From Bradyrhizobium cosmicum (GTDB lineage: Bacteria > Pseudomonadota > Alphaproteobacteria > Rhizobiales > Xanthobacteraceae), in the NCBI RefSeq assembly GCF_007290395.2, contig NZ_CP041656.2:5580001-5644000 (forward strand): a DNA stretch of 64,000 nucleotides, written 5' to 3'. This document shows, piece after piece, positions 1-8,513 of the stretch. Numbering within the stretch: position 1 is the first letter of the stretch; each line of letters starts with the position of its first letter. The notes under the pieces were generated by a model that was not told the DNA's origin, ran no database searches, and worked only from the letters and a program-made list of their open reading frames with translations. The position numbers were made by a program, and so were the translations under genes.

Positions 1-803
<803 letters not shown>

Positions 804-826
804 CTAGCCGGACTTCTGTGCCGCGG

Positions 827-1588
827 TCACCATTTCTCGCCGAAGGGGCGGATCTCCATCTCGAAAGTCCAGGCGCTTTTGGGCTGCTGATAGAGCTGCC
901 AATAGGAGTCCGCCACCGCCGACGGCGGCATCAGCAGATCCGGATTGTCGAGCGCATTCGGGCCGAGAGCCTCGAGCCGGCGCTGCCGCACCCATTCGGT
1001 GTCGACACCGGAATCGATGATGAGATGGGCGACGTGAATGTTCTTCGGCCCGAGCTCGCGCGCCATCGCCTGCGCCACCGCGCGCAAGCCGAACTTGGCG
1101 CTGGCGAATGCGGCAAATCCGCTGCCGCCGCGCAAGCTCGCGGTCGCGCCGGTGAAGAAGATCTTGCCGCCACCGCGCGCCAGCATCAGCCGCGCAGCTT
1201 CCCGCCCCGCCAGGAAGCCGGAATAGCAGGCCATCTCCCAGACCTTGCGGAAGACGCGCTCGGTGGTGTCGAGGATCGGGAAATTGACGTTGGCGCCGAC
1301 GTTGAAGATGCAGACCTCCAGCGGTGCATGCGTGTCGGCGTCGTTGAGGAAGGAGATGACTTCTTCTTCCTTGCGCGCATCGAGCGAACGGGCGTGAATC
1401 TCGCCGCCGGCGGCCTCGATGTCCTTCACCAGCGGCGCCAGCTTGTCGCCGTTGCGGCGGCCGGCGAAGATCGAAAAGCCTTCAGCGGCGAATTTCCTGG
1501 CGATCTCGGAGCCGATGAAATCGCCGGCCCCGATCACGGCGGCTGTCGCGTTTCGCTTGGGCAAGGTTGCCTCCTCCGGAGAGAGCAT
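827..1588 (-). CDS. Atypical short-chain dehydrogenase/reductase (SDR)
   Basis: A 253-residue SDR-fold protein. The N-terminal nucleotide-binding loop reads VIGAGDFIG (about residues 18-26), a departure from the usual TGxxxGIG, and the NNAG motif is replaced by FNVGANVNF. At the catalytic YxxxK position the sequence reads FASAK, so Phe161 replaces the catalytic tyrosine while Lys165 is kept; an upstream GATASLRGG supplies serine. An enzyme without that tyrosine may be a poor or altered dehydrogenase. The gene is divergent from an HxlR regulator, and the intervening region holds two AGTTCC-type inverted repeats, which suggests that regulator controls it. Substrate unknown; likely cytoplasmic. 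Confidence 0.85.
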   Translation of the reverse strand: MLSPEEATLPKRNATAAVIGAGDFIGSEIARKFAAEGFSIFAGRRNGDKLAPLVKDIEAAGGEIHARSLDARKEEEVISFLNDADTHAPLEVCIFNVGANVNFPILDTTERVFRKVWEMACYSGFLAGREAARLMLARGGGKIFFTGATASLRGGSGFAAFASAKFGLRAVAQAMARELGPKNIHVAHLIIDSGVDTEWVRQRRLEALGPNALDNPDLLMPPSAVADSYWQLYQQPKSAWTFEMEIRPFGEKW

Positions 1589-1607
1589 TGATTGAGAAAG
1601 AAGCTAT

Positions 1608-1624
1608 AGTTCCAAAATAGAACT
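1608..1624. promoter_or_regulatory. Operator-like inverted repeat AGTTC-N7-GAACT
   Basis: A perfect 5-bp inverted repeat, AGTTC and GAACT separated by an A+T-rich CAAAATA, sits 20 bases upstream of the SDR start and about 100 bases upstream of the divergent HxlR gene. HxlR-family proteins bind as dimers to such A+T-spaced palindromes, so this is a candidate autoregulatory site. Confidence 0.5.
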
Positions 1625-1677
1625 GTCAAACCTGGAGGCCGAACGCTAAATTGGGCTGAAATATCGCTGACCGTTCA

Positions 1678-1698
1678 AGTCAGTTCCTTTTTCTGACT
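1678..1698. promoter_or_regulatory. Second operator-like inverted repeat AGTCAG-N9-CTGACT
   Basis: AGTCAG and CTGACT flank a T-rich spacer beginning TTCC, 25 bases before the HxlR start codon. It shares the AGTTCC core with the repeat at 1608-1624, so the two may be paired binding sites of the same regulator. Confidence 0.45.
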
Positions 1699-1723
1699 GA
1701 CTAGCGAGGCCGGAGATCGGACC

Positions 1724-2191
1724 ATGAAGTGGGACACGCTGGACGAAGAGCCCTGCTCGCTTTCCCGCACCGTCGCCGTGATCGGCGATCGCTGGACGCT
1801 GCTGATCCTGCGCGAATGCTTCTTGCGCGTGCGCCGGTTCGAGCAATTTCAGTCCTCGCTCCAGATCACGCGGCATCTGCTCTCGGAGCGGCTCAAGAAG
1901 CTGGTCCGCTTCGGCATCCTGCGGCGCGTGCCCTATTCCGAGGCGCCCAAGCGCTACGAGTACATCCTCACGCAGAAGGGGCTCGACCTCTACCCGATCA
2001 TCATGGCGATGGTGCATTGGGGCGACGCCCACATGGGCGACGAGCGCGGCCGCCCACTGCTGCACGAGCACAAGACCTGCGGCAAGCTGTTCGATCCCGT
2101 GATGGTGTGCTCGGAATGCGGCGAGTCGCTGCATGCCAAGCAAGTGCATGTGCATGCAGGACCGGGGCGGAGAGAAGCCGTCAGGCCCTAA
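1724..2191 (+). CDS. HxlR-family winged-helix transcriptional regulator
   Basis: A 155-residue HxlR-type regulator. The hallmark N-terminus is present: a conserved cysteine in EEPCSLSRTV (residue 10) followed by IGDRWTLLILRECF (about 19-32), a recognition-helix region ITRHLLSERLKKLVRFGIL (about 49-67), and the wing in YEYILTQKGLDLYPII (about 80-95). The conserved cysteine is often redox- or aldehyde-reactive in this family. Two further cysteines, CSECGESL near 128-131, lie in the C-terminal tail. The start at 1724 has GGAG 8 bases upstream. It is divergent from an SDR gene and overlaps the convergent emrB-like gene by 4 bases. The SDR, and possibly itself, are the likely targets. Confidence 0.9.
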   Translation: MKWDTLDEEPCSLSRTVAVIGDRWTLLILRECFLRVRRFEQFQSSLQITRHLLSERLKKLVRFGILRRVPYSEAPKRYEYILTQKGLDLYPIIMAMVHWGDAHMGDERGRPLLHEHKTCGKLFDPVMVCSECGESLHAKQVHVHAGPGRREAVRP

Positions 2192-3801
2192 TGTCCTCGC
2201 GCCGGCGCACCGAGATCGATCGGACGCAACACGGCGGCCGTCGGGATCATCAACATCGCGACGATCGCAAGCGTCCAGAACACATCGATATAGGCGAGGA
2301 AATCGACCTGCTGCTGCAGGGTCCGGCCGACCCAGGCAACCGCTTGTGACGCCGCATCGCTTGCGTTCGAACCCTGGCCCTGAAAGTAGCGCGTCAGTGC
2401 ATCGATGGTCTGCTGATAGCCGACATCAGACGGCGCAGCATGCTCGATCAGGCGGCTCTGATGGAATTGCTGGCGCTGCGCCAGAACCGTCTGCGCAAGC
2501 GCGACACCCATGGATCCCCCGATGTTGCGCGCGACGTTGATGAGGGCGGAAGCCTGGTTGGTCTTGTCCGGCGGCACGCCGTCATAGGACGCAGTCGTCA
2601 CCGGCAGGAACAGGAACGGCAGGCCAAGCGCCAGGAAGATGCGTGACAACGCTGCGTAGCCGTAGGTGATGTCGCCGGTCAGCCCGGTGAGATGCCACAT
2701 CGAGAAGGCAACGATGGCGGCGCCAAACATGATGAGATATTTCGGCTGCACCGTGCTGACGAGGCGGCCGACCACCGGCATTAGGACCAACGTCGCGATA
2801 CCCCCAGGAGACAGCGCAAGACCGGCCAGGTATGCCGTATAATTCAATTCGGTCTGCAGCAGCTGCGGCAGCATCTGGGTGGTGGAGATCAGGACTGCGC
2901 CGGTACCGAGCATGACCAGGAAGCAGGCCGCGAACTGGCGGCGTCCGAGCAGACGAAGGTCGATGATGGGATCGTCGCGCGTCAGTTCCCAGGGAATCAA
3001 CGCAAGCAGCGACACCGCCGAAAGCACGGCGAAGAACACGATCATGTTCGATCCGAACCAGTCGCTGCGCTGACCTTCGTCGAGCACGAATTCAAGCGAG
3101 GCGAGCCCTATTGCGACCAGCAGGAACCCGATGTAGTCGACGCGAAGGCCGTTCTTCAGCAGCCTCTGCCGCTCCTCCGCTGCGCCCGACGGCTCCTTGA
3201 CCAGCATGCCGACAAGGAACAGCGAGAGCAGCCCCATCGGCACGTTGATCAGGAAGACCCAGTGCCAGGTGTAGGTGTCGGTGATCCAGCCGCCGAGCGT
3301 CGGCCCGACAACGGGCGCCACCACGACGGCCACACCGTAGATCGCGAAGGCTTGCCCACGCTTCTGCGGCGGGAAGGAGTCCGCCAGGATCGCCTGCTCG
3401 CTCGTCGCCATGCCGCCGCCGCCGAGGCCCTGCAGGATGCGGAAGACGACCAGCGATTCCAAATTCCAGGCAAAGCCGCACAACAGCGATGAGAGTGTGA
3501 AGATCGCGACACAAATCATGTAGAAGCGCTTGCGCCCTATCACGGTCGAGAGCCATCCGGAGATCGACAGCACGATGGCATTGGCGACGAGATAGCTGGT
3601 GATGACGTAGGTGCTCTCGTCGATACCGACCGCCAGACCGCCCGCGATGTGGCGCAGCGCGACGTTGGCGATGGTGGTGTCGAGCACTTCCATGAAGGTC
3701 GCGATCGAAACGACGAACGCGATCAGATAGGGGTTGTGCCCGCCGGCCGCCGAGCGCTCCGGCGACCACCCACCTGCGCTGCCTTCCACCGCGTCGGTCA
3801 C
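2188..3801 (-). CDS. emrB: DHA2-family MFS multidrug efflux permease (EmrB/QacA type)
   Basis: A 537-residue inner-membrane drug:proton antiporter with about 14 predicted membrane helices, the length typical of DHA2 transporters. Motif A appears as GWLSTVIGRKRFYM (about 82-95) and motif C as APVVGPTLGGWITD (about 157-170). The start is the GTG at 3801, whose GTGA overlaps the stop codon of the upstream membrane-fusion gene, so the two are translationally coupled. Together with that adaptor it would expel toxic hydrophobic compounds across both membranes through a TolC-type channel encoded elsewhere. Substrate cannot be predicted. No regulator gene is attached to the pair. Confidence 0.92.
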   Translation of the reverse strand: MTDAVEGSAGGWSPERSAAGGHNPYLIAFVVSIATFMEVLDTTIANVALRHIAGGLAVGIDESTYVITSYLVANAIVLSISGWLSTVIGRKRFYMICVAIFTLSSLLCGFAWNLESLVVFRILQGLGGGGMATSEQAILADSFPPQKRGQAFAIYGVAVVVAPVVGPTLGGWITDTYTWHWVFLINVPMGLLSLFLVGMLVKEPSGAAEERQRLLKNGLRVDYIGFLLVAIGLASLEFVLDEGQRSDWFGSNMIVFFAVLSAVSLLALIPWELTRDDPIIDLRLLGRRQFAACFLVMLGTGAVLISTTQMLPQLLQTELNYTAYLAGLALSPGGIATLVLMPVVGRLVSTVQPKYLIMFGAAIVAFSMWHLTGLTGDITYGYAALSRIFLALGLPFLFLPVTTASYDGVPPDKTNQASALINVARNIGGSMGVALAQTVLAQRQQFHQSRLIEHAAPSDVGYQQTIDALTRYFQGQGSNASDAASQAVAWVGRTLQQQVDFLAYIDVFWTLAIVAMLMIPTAAVLRPIDLGAPARGH

Positions 3802-4952
3802 CGCACCCGGGTCCAGGGCACGACAGACATGCCGGGACCGACCGGAAGATCGGCCGGCCAGTTATCGACCACGATCTTCACCGGCACGCGCTGCACCACC
3901 TTGACGTAGTTGCCGGTGGCGTTCTCCGCGGGCAGCAGGCTGAATGCAGTGCCCGAACCCGGCTGGACAGAGTCGACATGACCGGTCAGCCTGCGGCCGG
4001 GATAGGCATCGATGCGGATCTCGACCGGCTGGCCCGGGCGCATGTCGTTGAGCTGGGTTTCCTTGTAGTTGGCAACGATCCAGGTCTCGTCCGGCACGAA
4101 CATCATCAGGCTCTGTCCTGCCGTGACGAAAGTGCCCTTGGCGCCCGAAAGCTTGGCGACGCGACCGGACTGCGCGGCAACCACGCTGGTGTATTGCAGG
4201 TTCAGGTTCGCCTGGTCGAGCTGCGATTGCGATTGATCAAGCTGCGCCTTTGCGCCTTCGAGCTGGGCCTGAAGCGTCTTGATGCCGACTTGGGCCGCCG
4301 TCACCGCAGTCTTCGCACGTTCGGTGTTGGCTTGCTGCGCCTGCAGATCGGAGCGCGTTTGTTGCTGCCGCTGAACGGTGCCGGCCCCCTTCTCGACGAG
4401 ATCTTCCGCGCGCTTGAACTCCTCCTGCGAAAACTGAAGCTGCGCCTGCGCCTGTTCGAGCTGCGCCTGAGCCTGCTTGATCTGTTCCTGCTGGGACACG
4501 ATCTGCGCCTCGACGTTGGCGATGTTGGCCTTCGAGACTGCGACTTGTGCAGCCGCCTGTTCGATGGCGATGCGGTAGTCGCGCTCGTCGATCTTCGCCA
4601 ATACGTCGCCGGCGTTGACGTGCTGGTTGTCCGTGACCGGAATATCGGTCACGTATCCGCCCACCTTCGAAGCCACGGAGAAGCTGCGCGCGGCAATGAA
4701 AGCATCATCCGTGGATTCGTAGTGGCGGACCTCCAGCCAGTAGAGCAGGCCGCCGATGAGCGCCGCGACGAGCACGACGGCGCCGACGGCTGCGAGCAGC
4801 CAATGCTCGCGAATCCGATCACGCAGCGAGGGCGTTTGCGCCGGCTTCGGCTCCTTGGTGTCTCGGTTCTGATCAGGAGAAGGTCTTGGAGCTTCTTTCG
4901 CCTTCTGCGGTTGCTCCGCGTACGGCCCACGCTCCCGGGTTTGAGCATCCAC
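3798..4952 (-). CDS. emrA: HlyD/EmrA-family efflux membrane-fusion protein
   Basis: A 384-residue periplasmic adaptor for the MFS pump encoded directly downstream. Order of parts: a charged cytoplasmic tail of about 45 residues; one membrane anchor (LLAAVGAVVLVAALIGGLLY, about 51-70); a biotinyl-lipoyl half-domain (STDDAFIAARSFSVASKVGG); a long Gln/Ala-rich coiled-coil hairpin (about 120-250, many QAQAQLEQ repeats); and a beta-barrel domain ending in VGPGMSVVPWTRVR, characteristic of EmrA. It is the first gene of the pair and overlaps emrB by 4 bases. The promoter should lie in 4953-5078. Confidence 0.92.
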   Translation of the reverse strand: MDAQTRERGPYAEQPQKAKEAPRPSPDQNRDTKEPKPAQTPSLRDRIREHWLLAAVGAVVLVAALIGGLLYWLEVRHYESTDDAFIAARSFSVASKVGGYVTDIPVTDNQHVNAGDVLAKIDERDYRIAIEQAAAQVAVSKANIANVEAQIVSQQEQIKQAQAQLEQAQAQLQFSQEEFKRAEDLVEKGAGTVQRQQQTRSDLQAQQANTERAKTAVTAAQVGIKTLQAQLEGAKAQLDQSQSQLDQANLNLQYTSVVAAQSGRVAKLSGAKGTFVTAGQSLMMFVPDETWIVANYKETQLNDMRPGQPVEIRIDAYPGRRLTGHVDSVQPGSGTAFSLLPAENATGNYVKVVQRVPVKIVVDNWPADLPVGPGMSVVPWTRVR

Positions 4953-5079
4953 GTGAATACCTCGGTCGGGACTAAGCTGGCGTCAAATCGGGCCATCCCG
5001 CCGCGCCGGACTCCCAACCGCAACGCCAAAACATGGTTCCGGACTCCAGCGCACCGCTGTCACTCGGAAAAGCCAACCC

Positions 5080-5115
5080 AAAAAACAGGCGCGACACCGA
5101 TTGGTGTCGCGCCTG
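5080..5115 (-). terminator. Rho-independent terminator
   Basis: A perfect 13-bp stem (CAGGCGCGACACC with its complement, loop of 4) is followed on the minus strand by a run of six T. It ends the minus-strand transcript carrying the PRC-barrel gene and the 52-residue gene. Confidence 0.9.
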
Positions 5116-5140
5116 ATTGGTCGTTGTCAGCGCACCTTAT

Positions 5141-5299
5141 TCAATGCGTCTTGGTTTCATGCCATTTTTCGAGGTCCGGTTTTGTCTTGTCGGACTTCTG
5201 CTCTTTCTCCGGATTGCCCTTCCAGGGCTCGTCCGTCTGTTTATGCGATCCCCAGTCGGTCTGATGCCTGGGATCGTCGGTCGGCCGTTCCTTGCTCAT
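5141..5299 (-). CDS. Small hydrophilic protein, 52 residues
   Basis: A short gene reading MSKERPTDDPRHQTDWGSHK at the N-terminus and ending KWHETKTH. It is very rich in Lys, Asp, Glu, Pro and Thr with no hydrophobic segment, so it is probably disordered and cytoplasmic. A Shine-Dalgarno GGAG lies 6-7 bases before the ATG. It is 27 bases downstream of the PRC-barrel gene on the same strand, and a strong terminator follows 25 bases after the stop, so the two form a compact operon. I recognise no family; hydrophilic mini-proteins of this kind are common in stress regulons of rhizobia. The function is unknown. Confidence 0.75.
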   Translation of the reverse strand: MSKERPTDDPRHQTDWGSHKQTDEPWKGNPEKEQKSDKTKPDLEKWHETKTH

Positions 5300-5326
5300 C
5301 AGATCTCCGTTGGGTTGTAACAGTGC

Positions 5327-5701
5327 TTACGCGAAAGGAACGCCATAGTAGGAGTTGATACCGCGAACGGCGGCATCATCGCCCCAGTTCCAGTCGCTGC
5401 GGTCGCCGTATTTCGGCGCACCTTCCAGGGACTTGGCAGTGATGCCAGTCAGGTAGCCGCCGAGTTCGGTGTCATATTTGAGGGACTGCCAGGGCAGAGG
5501 ATAGTGATCGTTTCCGAGGCCCAGGAAGCCCCCAAAGCCGAGCACGGCGTAGGACACCTTGCCACTGACCTTGTCGATCATCACGCGCTCGATCGAACCG
5601 ATCTTGTTGCGGTCCGCGCCAAAGACCGATGTTCCCTCGACCTTGTCGCTGCCGATCAACCGACCCATCTCGTTCTGGTCCAGCTCACCTTGGTTCATCA
5701 T
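5327..5701 (-). CDS. PRC-barrel domain protein
   Basis: A 124-residue protein with one PRC-barrel domain. The core reads LIGSDKVEGTSVFGADRNKIGSIERV with following VSYAVLGFGGFLGLGNDHYPLPW, which is the beta-barrel signature (about residues 15-80). The C-terminal extension DRSDWNWGDDAAVRGINSYYG is common in stress-linked PRC-barrel proteins of Bradyrhizobiaceae. PRC barrels serve in photosynthetic reaction centre H subunits, RimM and many uncharacterised stress proteins. A GGAAC-N16-GGTT element lies upstream at 5733-5757 on this strand, suggesting EcfG-type sigma control. First gene of an operon with the 52-residue protein. Confidence 0.9.
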   Translation of the reverse strand: MMNQGELDQNEMGRLIGSDKVEGTSVFGADRNKIGSIERVMIDKVSGKVSYAVLGFGGFLGLGNDHYPLPWQSLKYDTELGGYLTGITAKSLEGAPKYGDRSDWNWGDDAAVRGINSYYGVPFA

Positions 5702-5732
5702 CTGAATTCTCCGATCAGCTCATGCTCAGATC

Positions 5733-5757
5733 AACCGGCTGACGAAGCGATCGTTCC
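5733..5757 (-). promoter_or_regulatory. EcfG-type stress promoter, GGAAC-N16-GGTT
   Basis: On the minus strand GGAAC is followed after exactly 16 bases by GGTT, ending 32 bases before the PRC-barrel start. The alphaproteobacterial general stress sigma factor recognises GGAAC-N16/17-CGTT; one -10 base differs. Confidence 0.55.
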
Positions 5758-5784
5758 TGCTGCTCGAAACGCAGGACACGGTTT

Positions 5785-5809
5785 GGAACAAGGGCATTTG
5801 GGCCGTGTT
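5785..5809 (+). promoter_or_regulatory. Possible EcfG-type promoter, GGAAC-N16-TGTT
   Basis: GGAAC, 16 bases, then TGTT ends 53 bases before the DUF4142 start codon. The -10 has one mismatch to CGTT. It faces away from the PRC-barrel promoter, so a single short region would drive both stress genes. Confidence 0.4.
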
Positions 5810-5862
5810 GGTCGGCTCGAACGCGCAGGCCCGTCGGCCGCGCCACTTCGGAGGACCCAGTC

Positions 5863-6414
5863 ATGAAACGAACCATCATTGCGTTGAGTTGCGTGCTTCT
5901 CGCAGGCCCCGCGCTCGCCCAGTCGCTCGGCGAGAAGACCGGCATCAACTCCACCCTTGGAGTGGCGCCGACCACCGCCGACTTCGTCAAGGAAGTTGCC
6001 GTCAGCGACATGTTCGAGATCGAATCGAGCAAGCTGGCCGTGCAGAGGGGCAATGCGCAGGAAAAGACCTTCGGGCAGCAGATGGTCACCGACCATACCA
6101 AGACCAGCAGCGAACTGAAGGAACTGGTCAGCGGCGGCAAGGTCGAGGCAACTCTGCCCACCGCGCTCGACAGCTCGCATCAGAGCAAGCTCGACAAGCT
6201 CAAGAACGCCTCAGGCAAGGACTTCAGCTCCGACTACAATTCCTATCAGGTCAGTGCGCATGAAGATGCGGTCTCGCTGTTCGAGCGCTATTCCAAAGGC
6301 GGGGACAATTCCACGCTGAAGGATTGGGCCGGCAAGACGCTGCCTGCGCTGAAGCATCATCTCGACATGGCCAAGGAGCTTGGCAAGTCGCCGAGCGTCG
6401 GCCAGTCAAAGTAG
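5863..6414 (+). CDS. Secreted DUF4142 protein
   Basis: A 183-residue protein with a clear signal peptide (MKRTIIALSCVLLAGPALAQ, cleavage after ALA-Q) and a DUF4142 domain. The domain pattern is visible: FVKEVAVSDMFEIESSKLA, then GNAQEKTFGQQMVTDHTKT, and the final ALKHHLDMAKEL. DUF4142 proteins are periplasmic ferritin-like four-helix proteins of unknown function that are frequent in stress regulons. A second DUF4142-like gene lies at 10765-11274. A weak EcfG-type promoter lies at 5785-5809 and a GC-rich hairpin follows the stop. The start has GGAGGA 9 bases upstream. Confidence 0.9.
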   Translation: MKRTIIALSCVLLAGPALAQSLGEKTGINSTLGVAPTTADFVKEVAVSDMFEIESSKLAVQRGNAQEKTFGQQMVTDHTKTSSELKELVSGGKVEATLPTALDSSHQSKLDKLKNASGKDFSSDYNSYQVSAHEDAVSLFERYSKGGDNSTLKDWAGKTLPALKHHLDMAKELGKSPSVGQSK

Positions 6415-6424
6415 CATTCGACCG

Positions 6425-6448
6425 GGGACGCCGGCCCGCCGGCGTCCC
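6425..6448 (+). terminator. Candidate terminator hairpin after the DUF4142 gene
   Basis: GGGACGCCGG and its complement form a 10-bp GC stem with a 4-base loop, 11 bases after the DUF4142 stop. No T-run follows, so termination would be weak or factor-dependent. Confidence 0.45.
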
Positions 6449-6458
6449 TCGCCCGTTA

Positions 6459-6483
6459 GCAACGAAGCCCGTCTGCGCGCGTT
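6459..6483 (+). promoter_or_regulatory. Possible stress promoter, GCAAC-N16-CGTT
   Basis: A perfect CGTT -10 element stands 16 bases from GCAAC (one mismatch to GGAAC), ending 24 bases before the Tat-type SDR start codon. The spacing equals that of the other stress-type promoters in the window. Confidence 0.35.
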
Positions 6484-6507
6484 GATCCGCAAATTGCGGA
6501 GCCAGCC

Positions 6508-7506
6508 ATGACGCATCGAACCAACACCCCGCTATCCCGCCGGCACGTGATTCACGCAGCAAGCGCGACGCTTGCTGCGTCGTCGCTGGCATCTTCAACA
6601 GCGAAAGGAGATACGACAGTGGCCGATGAGCTGATCGATCCCGTCAACCGATATCCGAAGCCGCCGTTCAAGAAGCAGTCGCAGCCCTGGCCCGGCCTTG
6701 CCGGCAAGATGGAACCGCGGCCCGACCATGGCGAAACCAGCTACAGGGGGTCCGGACGCCTCGCTGGTCGCAAGGCGCTGATCACCGGCGGCGATTCCGG
6801 GATGGGTCGCGCCGCCGCGATCGCTTATGCGCGCGAAGGCGCCGACGTCGCCATCAACTATCTGCCGGCGGAGGAGCCGGACGCCCAGGAGGTGATCGCG
6901 CTCATCAAGAAGGAAGGGCGCACGGGCCTCGCCATTCCCGGCGACCTCAAAGACGAGGCCTTTTGCGGAAAGCTGGTGGAGCAGGCGGTGCAAGGCCTCG
7001 GCGGTCTGGACATCCTCGTCAATAATGCGGCGCGGCAGCAGACCCGCGCCTCGATCCTCGATGTGTCTTCGGAGGACTTCGACGCAACGATGAAGACCAA
7101 CGTCTATGCGCCGTTCTGGACCATCAAGGCTGCATTGCCTCACCTGAAGCCGGGCTCCTGCATCATCGGCACGACCTCCGAACAGGCTTACGATCCTTCC
7201 CCCGATCTCTACGACTATGCGCAGACCAAGGCCGCAACGATGAGCTATGTGAAGTCGCTGGCGAAGCAGCTCGCCTCGAAGGGCGTCCGCGTCAACGGCG
7301 TCGCCCCCGGACCGATCTGGACGCCGCTTCAGGTGTCGGGCGGCGCCACGATGGAAAAGCTGGAGAAGTTCGGCGGCATGACACCGTTCGGCCGCCCCGG
7401 CCAGCCCGTCGAGCTTGCCTCGATCTACGTGCAGCTCGCCGCGGCGGACGCGAGCTACGCGACCGGCCAGGTGTATGGTGCCGCGGGCGGATCTGGACAA
7501 CCGTAG
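6508..7506 (+). CDS. Tat-targeted SDR family oxidoreductase (general stress protein 39 type)
   Basis: A 332-residue SDR. The N-terminus carries a twin-arginine signal-like stretch, PLSRRHVIHAASATLAASSL (about 9-28), unusual for an SDR. The mature part has a leader RYPKPPFKKQSQPWPGL typical of YhdF/YdaD general-stress SDRs, then the cofactor loop ITGGDSGMGRAAAIAYAREG (about 91-110), NNAARQQ (about 171-177), and the active-site YAQTK (YxxxK, about 235-239). A later CAPGPIWTP-like motif reads VAPGPIWTPLQ. It probably reduces or oxidises a small carbonyl or sugar substrate with NADP(H). If the Tat signal works the enzyme would act in the periplasm, which raises the cofactor question; alternatively translation starts later at an internal codon. 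Confidence 0.88.
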   Translation: MTHRTNTPLSRRHVIHAASATLAASSLASSTAKGDTTVADELIDPVNRYPKPPFKKQSQPWPGLAGKMEPRPDHGETSYRGSGRLAGRKALITGGDSGMGRAAAIAYAREGADVAINYLPAEEPDAQEVIALIKKEGRTGLAIPGDLKDEAFCGKLVEQAVQGLGGLDILVNNAARQQTRASILDVSSEDFDATMKTNVYAPFWTIKAALPHLKPGSCIIGTTSEQAYDPSPDLYDYAQTKAATMSYVKSLAKQLASKGVRVNGVAPGPIWTPLQVSGGATMEKLEKFGGMTPFGRPGQPVELASIYVQLAAADASYATGQVYGAAGGSGQP

Positions 7507-7517
7507 TATCTCGGCTG

Positions 7518-7537
7518 AGGAACCATCAACGGTTCCT
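7518..7537. repeat. Inverted repeat AGGAACC-N6-GGTTCCT between the SDR and PAP2 genes
   Basis: A perfect 7-bp inverted repeat lies 11 bases after the SDR stop and 47 bases before the PAP2 start. It has no T-run. It could be a weak transcript end or a regulator site; the GGAAC within it is not followed by a -10 at the right distance. Confidence 0.35.
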
Positions 7538-7584
7538 GCGCTTTACGAGCTTGTCACGAAAATCGTTTTGCCAGCCGCAGACCG

Positions 7585-8169
7585 ATGGCGTTCACAACAG
7601 TCAGACCAACACGGATCGATATCGCGATCGCGAACGAGATCGCCGCCCGCACCAACCCGGATCTCGAGCAGACCGCCGCAGCGCTGACATGGGGCGCGGA
7701 CGAGCATGTGCTGCTTCCGCTCGCCGCTGCGGGCTGGCTTTACGCCCGGCTTCTCCCTCGCGACGAGCGACGTGCGGCGGATCACATCCTTGCGGTTTCA
7801 CTGGCGGCGGCGGTGCTTCCCCACATTCTGAAATCAGCGTTTGATCAGGTCAGGCCAGACCGATTGATAGTGCGAGGTCATCGGCACGGCATTCCCTTCT
7901 CGGGGCTGCCACGCGATGCGTTTCCGTCTGGCCACGCCGTCCATATGGGTGCGCTGGCGTCCGCGGCTGGCCTGCTGCCGCCCGCCAGGCGTCGTCTGGT
8001 GCGCTCGATCGCTGCGGCGCTGTCGTTGACGCGCGTCGCTCTGCTCGCCCACTGGGCAAGCGACGTCGTCGCAGGCTTCGCCCTCGGCGTTCTCGTCGAG
8101 CGGACGCTGAGACCGTGGACTCTTGAAGGAGCCGCGCGCAAGCCCGGGGCCCCTCGGGGGCGGTCATGA
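7585..8169 (+). CDS. PAP2-family membrane phosphatase
   Basis: A 194-residue type 2 phosphatidic-acid phosphatase. The three phosphatase motifs are intact: KSAFDQVRP (KxxxxxxRP, about 88-96), PSGH in DAFPSGHAVH (about 113-120), and TRVALLAHWASD (SRxxxxxHxxxD with Thr for Ser, about 149-160). Several hydrophobic helices place it in the inner membrane, with the active site probably facing the periplasm. It would dephosphorylate phosphatidic acid, undecaprenyl pyrophosphate or a related lipid. Its stop codon overlaps the next start (ATGA), so it opens a three-gene operon with two DUF3147 membrane proteins. Confidence 0.9.
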   Translation: MAFTTVRPTRIDIAIANEIAARTNPDLEQTAAALTWGADEHVLLPLAAAGWLYARLLPRDERRAADHILAVSLAAAVLPHILKSAFDQVRPDRLIVRGHRHGIPFSGLPRDAFPSGHAVHMGALASAAGLLPPARRRLVRSIAAALSLTRVALLAHWASDVVAGFALGVLVERTLRPWTLEGAARKPGAPRGRS

Positions 8170-8513
8170 TCGAATATGCCGTGCGCTTCGTTGCGGGCGG
8201 GCTGATCGTGTCCGCTTTCGCGATCCTCGGCGACATGCTGAGACCCAGGAGCTTCGGCGGGCTCCTCGGGGCAGCGCCGTCGGTCGCGCTTGCCACACTG
8301 GCCATCGCAGTCGTTCAGCACGGCCCGCAATATGCAGCGGCCGAAAGCTGGACGATGATCTACGGGGCGGTCGCTCTCGCCTGCTACAGCGTTGCCGTCT
8401 GCCATCTCCTGATGAGATTTCAGTTCGCCGCCCTGCCCGCCACCATAATCGCCTTCGCCGTATGGCTTGCGGTTGCCTTCGGCCTGCTCGCAAGTTTCGG
8501 AGGCGCCGCCTGA
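8166..8513 (+). CDS. DUF3147 membrane protein, first copy
   Basis: A 115-residue hydrophobic protein with about four membrane helices. The start IEYAVRFVAGGLIVSAFAIL and the FGGLLGAAPSVALATLAI segment match DUF3147, a small inner-membrane family of unknown function. It overlaps both neighbours by ATGA or TGATG junctions, so translation of the three genes is coupled. The next gene encodes a longer paralogue starting with the same YGVRFLLGG pattern. Confidence 0.82.
   Translation: MIEYAVRFVAGGLIVSAFAILGDMLRPRSFGGLLGAAPSVALATLAIAVVQHGPQYAAAESWTMIYGAVALACYSVAVCHLLMRFQFAALPATIIAFAVWLAVAFGLLASFGGAA

Noticed and set aside
3978..5264. A 428-codon plus-strand frame opposite emrA
   Set aside because: Antisense of the coiled-coil coding region. 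No ribosome binding site; the product is Leu/Arg repeats mirroring Gln codons of emrA.
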